Positions 54,971-64,000 of a stretch of DNA of 64,000 nt are shown here, in pieces. The notes under the pieces were generated by a model. That model was not told where the DNA came from, did no database searches, and saw nothing but the letters and a program-made list of their open reading frames with translations. The position numbers and the translations under genes are program-made. The stretch is from Glebionis coronaria. Its lineage: Eukaryota; Streptophyta; Magnoliopsida; Asterales; Asteraceae. The stretch covers positions 385,849,039-385,913,038 of the forward strand of contig CM046879.1 in NCBI GenBank assembly GCA_025667525.1. The letters run 5' to 3'. Numbering within the stretch: the first letter of the stretch is position 1; every line of letters begins with the position of its first letter.

Positions 54971-56677
54971 CTAAGTCTGTCCTAGTATCCAATTCGGCCT
55001 GCAAAGCTTGTGCAAAAACCTTGGAATACTATGTGTTAATTTTGAGTCCCTTTTGAGACAAATTAGCTGAATGGTTGATGCTAAACCTAGCTCATCTTCC
55101 CTTTGGAATGCATATTGGCAAGCTCTGTTCATGAAGGCCATACCTCTTTCAGGCTCTGTGTAAGTCTGACCATCAATAGGACCAATGATTCCATTTGGTA
55201 GTACCAAATCCCCGTGCATTCCATCCACTTGAACATCATCCGTAACGAAGGTTTCCTTAACAAGTTTAGTCATCCTTCTTCTTTTCTTTCCAGACTTTGG
55301 AGGTTCTTGTTCAAGCAACTATGGTGGGGATCTATTTTGAGCTTGGTTGCTGTTTCTTTAACCCAATTAAACTTTGCTTTGAGGGTCTTAAGAAGAGTAA
55401 AAGTTTCCTGTCCAGTTCTTTTAGGAGCCAAAGCCTCAAGTTCAAACCATTCAGACAAGCCAAGTTGTTTAGTCTGAAGTCTTCAAACACATCCATATTG
55501 GCCTGTTGGTTATCACTCCACAAAATCATTTGTGGTCTGTTACTAGACTTGTGAATGGTATACTTGAACTTTGTGATTTTTCCAAGTGCACACCTGTTGT
55601 TGACGCAGGCATCATAATCAGCTTTTACCTTATTTAGTGCCTCTATGTGTTTGTCTTCCATTTCCCTCAACCTTTGTCTTTGCTTCTCCCTTTGAATTGG
55701 AGTCATCTTTCTCAGATTTTCCTCATTAAGCTCATTGGCTTTCTTGATTTCATTCAGCATTTTGAATTCAACAACCTGTTTTTCAATTCTTCAGGTGTTA
55801 GAGGATTCTCATTTGAAGGTGTGAAGGTTGTAAATTGGGATGGGTCTGTGGTTGATCCTCCTGTCTCTAGCATCACAACTATTTTCTTTAGTTTGGCGTC
55901 TGTGTCTACCATAACTATTTCATTTCCTTTCTTTGAGACAGAGGATGCCACACTTATGTTTTTCATCTCTTTAGCTCTTTTGATAAACGTCGACTGAGCT
56001 TGGGTTTGTATTGCCTTGGGTAGGGAGCTAACAGTGAACTTAAGTTTCTTGGAAGATGGTTCACCATCATCCACAGCCTCGCTGGTGTTAACTAGAGTCA
56101 GGGATTTTAATGAATCAACTCCATCCTTTGTCTGTTGCTCCCCCTTACTTTCATCATCATCGGGTATGATCACTGGTGTGATGACTTGGAGAAGGACAGG
56201 TGAAGGATTAGTGTTATCAGCAGAGTTTGAGCCTTGTTTGGTAGATTCATGGTTATGTACCTTTTCCTTCTCCCCCTCACGTTTAGCCTGTTGTTTCAAA
56301 CGTTTGTATGAACGTGCCTGAAAGTGCCTTGCAATCTGTTCAACAGAGGCAGCCATATCGCGTTGCCTGGTCCTTGAAGCTCTGGCAATATTCAACAGTA
56401 GGTTGCAATTTCCATTTGTGTTGCGATGAACACGATCAATGATAAAGTTGGTGTGACGAAGTTGCCTGTTACGAACAACTTCAAACTCTCTATGCATTGT
56501 TATCTCATGAGTATTTGAAAGTGCAGGGACCTCTGTGACGATGGCATCTTTGATTCGTGTGGACAAATGACTAAGTCCTTGGGACACTCTTTTTCTTGTA
56601 CCATCTTTGAGAGGTTCGGTGATTGCATACTTAATCGTCTGATTTATGATCCTTGAAAAGTTGACAGTGAAAGAATG
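54971..56677 (-). pseudogene. copia extra 3' ORF (downstream of pol), unknown
   Basis: The frame is open from the H insertion at 56677 through the ATG at 56587 to 55754, shifts, continues 55760 to about 55455, shifts again (55458-55320), and ends in a third segment 55318-54971. The product is hydrophilic. It has basic and acidic low-complexity parts (GEKEKVHNHESTKQG), DGEPSSKKLKFTVSSLPK, a charged probable coiled coil (KMTPIQREKQRQRLREMEDK) and LSEWFELEALAPKRTGQETF. No catalytic or membrane segment is evident. It lies between pol and the 3' LTR, where some Sirevirus-type copia elements carry an additional ORF. I do not recognise a domain; its N-terminus lies beyond H. Confidence 0.6.
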
Positions 56678-59600
56678 TGTAACACTCTCATTTTTCGTAT
56701 CGGTACAGCAGAAGGGTCTTTCAGGGTGTTACGGGATAGCACAATAACTCCAATCATAGACAACACATAAAAATGTTTGTACAAGGTTTAACAAACATTC
56801 ATTCGATAAAAAGTTTCAAAAGCGTACAACAGGTCCCAAATTATACAGGTCATTAAGTTTACAAAACACAGATCGAATGAACATTTTTAATATTAAGTGT
56901 GGGCCATCAGAGTCGATCTCCATCCGGATTACCTTCAAGCACCTGAGATAGAAAACATGCAAAAATCATATCAGCGAATGCTGAGTGAATTCATAGAGTT
57001 TAATGAAAACCGTTATATAAAAACAATCATTTACATTCATTTAAAATCAGAACACAAGTATAATATCGGAAGTAAGTCCACATATTGCTAGTCAGGCAAT
57101 ATATAAATCAAGCATACATCTGAAACCGTCCAGGAGACCGTAGTCTCTATATTACCATGATAGGTAATATATTCATCGTTAATAGCGTCGTATCATATCG
57201 TTTATTTAGATTATATAGATTGAATAGATTATAGGATTATTATTAGCCGCATGACATTGTTACCTTACTGTGAAACAGCGGGCCGCGAACCCGACAAACA
57301 AATTGCCCATCTAAGTTAGCGTGTCGTCACAAAAATCACGCTATGGAATCTTCTCATACATAAATTCGCTTACCAATCAATGTGGTATGACGGGGATCAA
57401 CCGTCAAGGCGCGAACTGGGGTGATCGTCCCCAAATAGTACTATCAAATGCATAAGCGTCTACCAAAACCCAGTAGTTCACAATTCATGCTAATGGGACT
57501 TTAAGTGACATAACCTAACCACTAATAATCCTTTTAGTCTCGAATATAGGGTCATAGCATCATTTGGGTCCATATCATTTAGCATACAATCGGGACTACT
57601 TTTGTTCTATTTTTATAAAAATCTAGCATGTTATCTCCCTCGCGGGTTTACAAATCATTTTATAAAACATTTAAAAGAGTGCGAGGCTATGAACTCACGT
57701 TGTTAATGAAAGGCGGATTATCGGCTACGAGCGTGCTTCGGTCACGGAAACCTATATAAATAATAATCGGTCTTAGACTCGGTCCAATGACTTTTATCAA
57801 AATAACAATATACATATAATGATTTTGTACATATGATGATGATCAAGTGGGTTTATACATCCTTGTTTACTCATTTTAGCGTTTACGTCTTGATAACGTC
57901 TTACTAGTTAGCTAGTTTTAACTATTTATCCATTTTAAGTCCATTAATCCTTGTATAAGTTCTTTAACTTGTTTTTATCCATTTTATACCTATATGATCA
58001 GTATATATATTTTTCATGTTGGGCCCAATGGGTTAAGCCCAATAAGCTCTTTTTACAAGTTTTTATCTTATTAAGTCCAATTATTAGTCTAATGTGTTTA
58101 GTTAGCTCGTAAATGTCCGTAATTCTTATAGTTCGGGTTTTATCGGTTTTTACTTGTCTTAGTTATCTATACATCAGTATATGACTTTTATAAACTTTAC
58201 ATTAGACGGGTTTGGTCGTCTAAGTTTTATTTGGCGAAAAACGTTAATTTTACGGCGATAGCCGAAAAAGTCGTAAAAATCAAGTTTATAGTTTTTATTA
58301 CTTATAAATATTATTTTACCACCATTTATATAATTTAACCATTTAATTAACCTTTTATACATTTATATAAATAAGTTTTATAAGTTAGTGGGTTTATATT
58401 TGTACATTTTATAAATTATATTGTGAGTGCTTATATAATATTAATAAACATTATTTCCAAAAATCTGATTTTAACTTCATGTTCACCATTTTTAACATAT
58501 CTAGAGTTCTATAATGACTTAGAAGCTCATTTTTGGATGACATGTTCTTCATGATATGTGCTACATATAACTTAGTTATAGCTACTGCCCATTTTGAGTT
58601 TAAGTTGCCTTAACAGTCCCTACAAAACTGCTTATTCAGATTACACCACCTAACTTGTTTTGATCATATCTCACTCATTACTTTGATTCCATTGCATGGC
58701 CAACTCTCACATGTGTATAACATCATCTACTTACTGTAAATGGATCAAACCATGCAATTTTATCAGTTCATCTTTTAGTTATCTACTGTTTTTATACAGC
58801 AAACTAAATAGTCAAGATTTTAGCTTCATTTCTTATAATTATCATCATTTTTAAGCATATTTATCAACACTTGATCCCCACACAACATTTTTATCATCAT
58901 ATATACATCATATACATATACAAAATGAAAGAAAATACATTTGTTCTTTACAAAATAATAAGAGAAAAATGTAGAGAATGATCTTCTTTACCAATCCAAG
59001 TGGATTTCTTGTTTTAGGAAGACAAGAACTTGATGAACACAACAAGTATCTCCAAGACCATCAAATATCAAGAACATAGGTTGGAAAATCAGCCCTAGGA
59101 CCCAAGCAAATCACCTCCAAAGTTGTTAATATGGACACCAAATGATTAAGGCTTCAAGAGAACACCTTAATAAGACTAGTAAACATGTGGTTTATGGCTA
59201 GAAAAGATCAAGGATGGTGTTTGTTGGCTTATTTGGGACGGCACAAGGATGAGAGTTGAGAGAGTTTTTGGTCTTGATTGCATGTGATAAGTGATGGAAT
59301 GAAACAAGTAGCTAGTTTTGGTGTGTTAGTGGTATGGTAAAGCTTAAGGTGTAAGCTAAGGCTTACACTTGTTGTAAGCTACTTAACTTGATGCCACATT
59401 AGTGTTGTGGTGTCAAGTGTAGCCGTCCCATATTGCTAGTGGGGTGGGACAAAGTGTTTTGTCCCATCTCACTAGTTTACGGGTATTTCTCGATTCTAGT
59501 TTTCTCGATTTGCGTGCCCTCGGGTCGTTTTACGAAAAACGTTCTTATAAATTATGAATCAACGTCACAAAACAAATCCAATAAAAATTGTCTCATCAAA

Positions 59601-59785
59601 AACGGAGTTCAAAAACGTAAATATGTAATCCTAAGGTTTCCGGTTTAGTTGTAAAAGACGCCAAATTATGCACGTAAGCCCAAATTTAAATCCGTAAATT
59701 GTGAGTTCGTCAACCAACACAAAAATAAGTTTCAAAATATTATACGAGAAAATATATTACTACCTGAAAATGTTAGATTGTCACA
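56678..59785 (-). repeat. Chromovirus H 3' LTR (3.1 kb)
   Basis: Minus strand begins TGTGACAATCTAAC at 59785, after a purine-rich AGAAGGAAAAGC, and ends GAGAGTGTTACA at 56678. Same family as LTR I (45433-48655) in inverted orientation. No gene seen. Confidence 0.85.
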
Positions 59786-59826
59786 GCTTTTCCTTCTAAA
59801 AGGGATCAACGTCCTCGTGATCCATT

Positions 59827-60063
59827 TCATTTGGATATCCGTTTCTTATTGAAATCGAAGAGGTGCGGATATTTCTTCCACATTTCATCCTCTCGTTCCC
59901 AAGTATACTCCGGTCCATGCTTTGAATTCCATCGGATCATGACAATAGGTATCCGACTTTGTTTCAGTTGCTTTACCTCACGGTCCATAACTTCTACGGG
60001 CTCTTCGATAAAATGCAACTTCCCATCTATTCGACCCTTACCTAACGGAAGTTTTCTCATCAC
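59827..60063 (-). pseudogene. Chromovirus H chromodomain
   Basis: KLHFIEEPVEVMDREVKQL leads into a chromodomain with IPIVMIRWNSKHGPEYTWE and a tail YPHLFDF, ending at a natural TAA. It is out of frame with integrase: a shift occurs near 60050-60063. The domain would direct integration to particular chromatin. Confidence 0.88.
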
Positions 60064-61033
60064 TCACTGCTAGACATTTCTTCAGATTAGATACATGGAA
60101 TGTGTTGTGAACACCATGAAGTTCTGGGGGTAACTCTAGTTTGTAAGCCACCGGACCTACTCTAGATAAAATCTTAAAGGGTCCAATATAACGGGGATTC
60201 AATTTTCCTCGTTTTCCAAATCTTATAACGCCTTTCCATGGCGATACTTTCAACATTACTCGGTCACCCACTTCAAACTCCATTGGCTTCCGCCGCACAT
60301 CCGCGTAACTTTTCTGTCTACTACGGGCAGTCAACAACCTCTTCTTAATCTGAAGTATCATCTCTGTAGTCTCCCGGATCAATTCCGGTCCCGTGAGCTG
60401 GGTATCCCCAACTTCACTCCAACATACAGGAGATCTACACTTCCTACCATACAAAGCTTCAAACGGTGCAACCTTAATACTAGAATGGTAACTATTGTTA
60501 TACGAAAACTCTGCTAACGACAAATGTTTATCCCAATTCTTACCAAAGTCTAACACACAAGCTCTCAACATATCTTCCAGTGTTTGTATCGTCCTTTCAC
60601 TCTGCCTATCAGTCTGGGGGTGATAAGCAGTGCTCATGTCGAGATTCGTTCCCAAAGATCTTTGGAGAGATTTCCAAAAATTCGATGCGAATCTAGGATC
60701 TCGATCTGAAATGATCGATGCAGGCACTCCATGCTTGCATACAACATTATCAAGGTATATTCGAGTCAGCTTCTCTAGTGAGAACTGCTCCTTAACCGGA
60801 ATGAAGTGTGCTGATTTGGTCAGTCTATCGACAATAACCCAAATCGAATTGTTTCCAGATGATGTTCTAGGAAGCTTGGTGATAAAGTCCATCGTAATTC
60901 GCTCCCACTTCCATTCAGGAATCTTTGGTTGTTGAAGTAGTCCTGATGGTTTTTGATGTTCGGCTTTAACTCTAGCACAAGTCAAGCATTGAAGAACATA
61001 CATAGCTATGTCAGCTTTCATATTCGGCCACCA
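60038..61033 (-). pseudogene. Chromovirus H integrase
   Basis: Numbering from the ATG at 61021: [18 protein letters not shown] (zinc-region end), catalytic Asp45 ([10 protein letters not shown]), Asp106 (IISDRDPRF) and Glu142 ([12 protein letters not shown]), the last two with the DD35E spacing. Then [18 protein letters not shown] and the GPY/F region ([20 protein letters not shown]), ending near KKCLA. A TAA at 61034-61036, in the same frame, separates it from RNase H and the zinc region; a shift at its end separates the chromodomain. The catalytic domain is intact. Confidence 0.92.
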
Positions 61034-62926
61034 TTACAACTTCTTCAAATCATGGTACATCTTATCAGATCCCGGATGAATGGAATACTTAGATTTATGG
61101 GATTCTAACATAACCAAATCTCTTAAGCCTCCAAACTTAGGTATCCACATACGACCTCTTAAGCATTTCACTCCATCAGCTCTAACCTCTAAAGGATCTC
61201 CTTCTCCTCGGAACCCTTCATTAACAAAATTCTCCTTCTTACAAGCTTCTATTTGCGCATTTCTAATTTGCTCAGGCAAATTATTATGCACGGTCAAGAC
61301 TAGAGAACTCACCCTGATAGGCTCTCTATCTTTCCTACTCAACGCATCAGCAACAACATTGGCTTTTCCTGGGTGATATTTTATATCACAATCATAATCA
61401 CTTAACAACTCTATCCATCTTCGTTTCCTCATGTTCAATTCCTTCTGATCGAGAATATACTGTAGGCTTTTGTGATCGGTGAATACTGTACACTTGGTGC
61501 CATACAGATAATGTCTCCACAACCTAAGAGCAAAGACTACAGCTCCTAACTCAAGATCATGAGTAGTATAATTCTCCTCATTCTTCCTTAATTGCCTAGA
61601 AGCATAAGCTATCACTTTCTCTCTCTGCATCAAAACAGCTCCATAACCTCTAAGAGATGCATCACAATACACTACAAAATCTTCACTCCCGTCGGGTAAT
61701 GATAAGATTGGCGCACTACATAATTTTTGCTTCAATGTCTGAAATGCTCCATCTTCATCACTTCCCCAAACGAAAGGTTTATTCTTCTGAGTAAGCTTAG
61801 TCAAGGGTTTAGCTATCAAAGAAAATTCTTTAATGAATCGCCTATAATAGCCAGCTAATCCTAAGAACTGTCGCACTTCCGTTGGCGTTGTCGGTGCAGA
61901 CCAATTCTTAATAGCTTCAACCTTTGCAGGATCAACATGAATTCCATCTCTGTTAATCACATGACCAAGAAATTGCACAAAATCTAACCAGAAATCACAC
62001 TTCGAAAACTTAGCATACAACCTTTCATCCTTCAACAACTTCAAAACAATCCTCAAATGTTCTCTATGTTCATCTTCATTCTTAGAATAGAATAGAACAT
62101 CGTCAATAAACACAATCACAAATTTATCCAAGTAGGGCTTGCACACTCGATTCATTAAATCCATGAAAACCGCAGGTGCGTTAGTTAACCCAAATGGCAT
62201 TACTTGAAATTCATAGTGTCCATAACGAGTTCTAAATGCAGTTATAGGAATATCTTCTTCACGGACGCGAAGTTGGTGATATCCTGACTGCAAATCTATC
62301 TTAGAATACACACTAGATCCTTGCAATTGATCAAACAAATCATCAATCCTAGGTAAAGGATATCGATTCTTAATTGTCAACTTATTCAGTTCCCTATAAT
62401 CAATGCACATACGAAAAGATCCATCCTTCTTCTTAACGAACAAGACTGGAGCTCCCCAAGGCGACGAGCTCGGTCGAATAAAACCTTTATCAGACAACTC
62501 CTTAAGTTGCTCAGATAACTCCTTTAATTCAGAAGGGGCTAATCGGTAAGGCGCACGTGCCACCGGTGCAGCACCAGGAATTAAATCGATTCGAAACTCT
62601 ACTTGCCTTATCGGTGGAAGTCCGGGTAAGTCTTTAGGAAATACCTCAGGAAATTCACAAATAATAGGTACATCTTCCAATCGTTTCTCCCTAGACTCAT
62701 TCCCGGTCACTTGAGCTAAGAATAACTCACAACCGTTCCTGATGTACTTTTGGACTTTAATACATGAAACGATTTTCAAACGGGATTCACTTCGACTACC
62801 ATCAATTACTAACGTCCTATTCCTAAGAGGAATCTTAACTTTCTTCTCTCCACATAAAATAGTAGCATTATTCAACGACAACCAATCCATACCAATAATA
62901 ATATCTAAACTACCTAATTCTATCAA
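61034..62926 (-). pseudogene. Chromovirus H reverse transcriptase and RNase H
   Basis: A 630-codon open stretch. It opens with the protease end ([10 protein letters not shown]) and the linker [15 protein letters not shown]. Reverse transcriptase follows with [51 protein letters not shown] (about 243-261), the active site FIDD (273-276) and [20 protein letters not shown]. RNase H then follows with [34 protein letters not shown] and [17 protein letters not shown], ending in the integrase zinc-region start. All core motifs are present. A small deletion at 62923-62935 breaks the frame from the protease and the TAA at 61034 cuts off integrase. Confidence 0.94.
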
Positions 62927-63421
62927 TCAATCGGAAAGGAATGGTTCAAGAGATTTAGAGAGCATCCTTCTAATAGCTTATTAGTTTTCACTAATTTACC
63001 ATCAGCCAATTCCACTTCGTAACTGGTACTTATCTCAACAGGTTCAATATCAATAAGGGCACTAAATTTAGTGGATACAAAGCTCCTATCGGCACCCGAA
63101 TCGAATAAAGCAACAGCATAATGATTGTTGAGTAAAAACGTACCGGTAACGACATTCGGATCCTCTTTCTTCACCTCAATTGTTCCAAGTTGGTAGATAC
63201 CACCCTGGGGGTTTCTTCCAGGTACAATCGCTTTCAACTTGGGGCATTCCGATTTCCTATGACCTTCTTCATTACAGTTGAAGCAAATGGTTCCCTCCTT
63301 ACACCTTTCAACCTTGTGTCCAAGCTTTCCGCAAATTCGACACTTCCAGCAGTCGCCAGCATGCCTCTTGTTGCCACACTTAGGACATCTATCATCGTTG
63401 CGCGGTGTGTTGTTGGTAAGA
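62923..63421 (-). pseudogene. Chromovirus H gag end (zinc knuckles) and protease
   Basis: From 63421: a Cys/His series CPKCGNKRHAGDC, CRICGKLGHKVERC and CFNCNEEGHRKSEC (the last two canonical C-x2-C-x4-H-x4-C). The protease follows with active site ALFDSGADRSFVS and ELADGKLVKTN, ending FPID. The frame then fails because roughly seven bases are missing relative to the expected linker. Sequence beyond 63421 belongs to element K, so an apparent ATG at 63510 is artificial. Confidence 0.88.
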
Positions 63422-64000
63422 TGTGAGACCCCCAAAATCTGACATGGAACAACTAGGCAACGAGGGGGTAACACGTCATAGTACAAGAAACAATGAATTA
63501 CAGTTGACACAAAGCTGACGTAATAAAAGCATATATATCACATCATAAATGATCAGAGTTTTAAACATAGGTCCCAGAGTTTTATATGCGGAAAGATATA
63601 TTATTTCATCATGATTTATAACATAAAGTTGCCCAAAAGATATAATAAATTTCTGACAGTTTATACTAAAACCAGTCTTTTAAAAGCATCACAGAAATCT
63701 CCAAGCTGCGATAATATCCTGCGGGCTCCCATCCAAGCAAAGCTAAGTAATAATACCTGAGATTAAACATGTAAAATCGTCAACACAAAGTTGAGTGAAA
63801 TTCATAGGTTTAGCAATAAAGGTGTGGAACACAAGCATTCATTTGTAAAATAAGTAACTAGAGAAAATGGTTATGATCATTAACCATAGTCTGAAACCAA
63901 TATTATTGCTGTTTAGTTCATGAACCGAAGCTTAACTCAAAGTAAGTTCCTCTAGGGAGTATTCAGCCTAAATACTCAAGTATAAACAAATGTAAGTGCA
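63422..64000 (+). repeat. LTR of element K (start only), chromovirus-like
   Basis: Begins TGTGAGACCCCC, a typical chromovirus LTR start, at the point where H gag stops. The five bases before it are TAAGA. It continues past the window edge; no gene seen. Confidence 0.6.

Larger units (their letters stand above)
54000..56677 (-). mobile_element. Ty1/copia element, 3' part
   Basis: Minus strand: a 3' ORF region (56677 to 54971), non-coding sequence, purine tract and 3' LTR. It is cut at 56677 by chromovirus H. LTR sequence and the flanking TAAGC identify it as the other end of the element at 1-7018. Confidence 0.85.
56678..63421 (-). mobile_element. Chromovirus H (Ty3/gypsy, Tekay-like), 5' end beyond window
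   Basis: Minus strand: gag end with zinc knuckles, protease, reverse transcriptase, RNase H, integrase, chromodomain, purine-rich region and 3' LTR (59785-56678). It inserted into the copia 3' ORF; left flank GAATG (56673-56677) is the expected target duplicate, whose partner is off the window. Element K interrupts gag at 63421. Only a few lesions, so it is younger than chromovirus C. Confidence 0.9.

Noticed and set aside
54000..56677. Interpreting the right-hand copia part as an unrelated second copia insertion
   Set aside because: Shared TAAGC and exact adjacency of the two E breakpoints make a common origin far more likely, though two independent duplicates of the locus remain possible.

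Overview
The window looks like intergenic DNA of a large, repeat-rich eudicot genome, and I see no convincing host gene. It is almost entirely nested LTR retrotransposons: Ty3/gypsy Athila-type, Ty3/gypsy chromovirus (Tekay/Del-like) and Ty1/copia. The Athila-type primer sites (tRNA-Asp-like), the copia gag with its second zinc-knuckle cluster before the protease, and the composition fit Asteraceae (for example Tanacetum, Artemisia or Chrysanthemum). That assignment is from memory of family resemblance and is only moderately secure.

Layout, left to right. 1-7018: 5' part of a minus-strand copia element (5' LTR 6276-7018, gag 6202 to 4474, gag end, protease and integrase start 1453 to 1), interrupted by a solo Athila-type LTR (1460-4473) that holds a tRNA-like pol III unit. 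7019-16839: 5' LTR and most of the interior of element E, a non-autonomous Athila relative with gag, protease and a tail ORF of unknown function but no reverse transcriptase. 16840-45034: a decayed chromovirus C (minus strand) split by two later insertions. One is B, a 14.5-kb Athila element at 18147-32617 with a perfect CTTCC target duplication, itself hit by a solo LTR of the E family (20865-24313, duplication CTTTT). The other is D, a non-autonomous Athila-like element at 35864-44005 with a single long ORF. 45035-50190: plus-strand remnants (chromovirus 3' end and LTR, a second chromovirus LTR, a copia 3' end and LTR, a minisatellite). 50191-53999: 3' LTR and terminal interior of element E. 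54000-56677: 3' LTR and 3' ORF region of the copia element. 56678-63421: chromovirus H (minus) with a nearly complete but mutated gag-pol. 63422-64000: start of a further plus-strand LTR (K).

The main observation is that E and the copia element appear in permuted order. The copia 5' LTR is flanked at 7019 by TAAGC and the copia 3' LTR at 53999 by the same TAAGC. The E fragments next to the two LTRs abut exactly at that point when aligned to the homologous region of element D. So the two ends of one insertion lie about 47 kb apart and facing outward, as expected if the window spans part of a tandem duplication (or a circular or misjoined molecule).

The second is a set of two, possibly three, short GT-AG introns in the gag of chromovirus C. 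Others are a conserved long ORF in non-autonomous Athila relatives, non-coding modules shared across autonomous and non-autonomous families, and fields of a CGGAAT motif inside two unrelated LTRs. Every coding region carries stops or frameshifts or is cut by another insertion, so nothing here appears able to move on its own.
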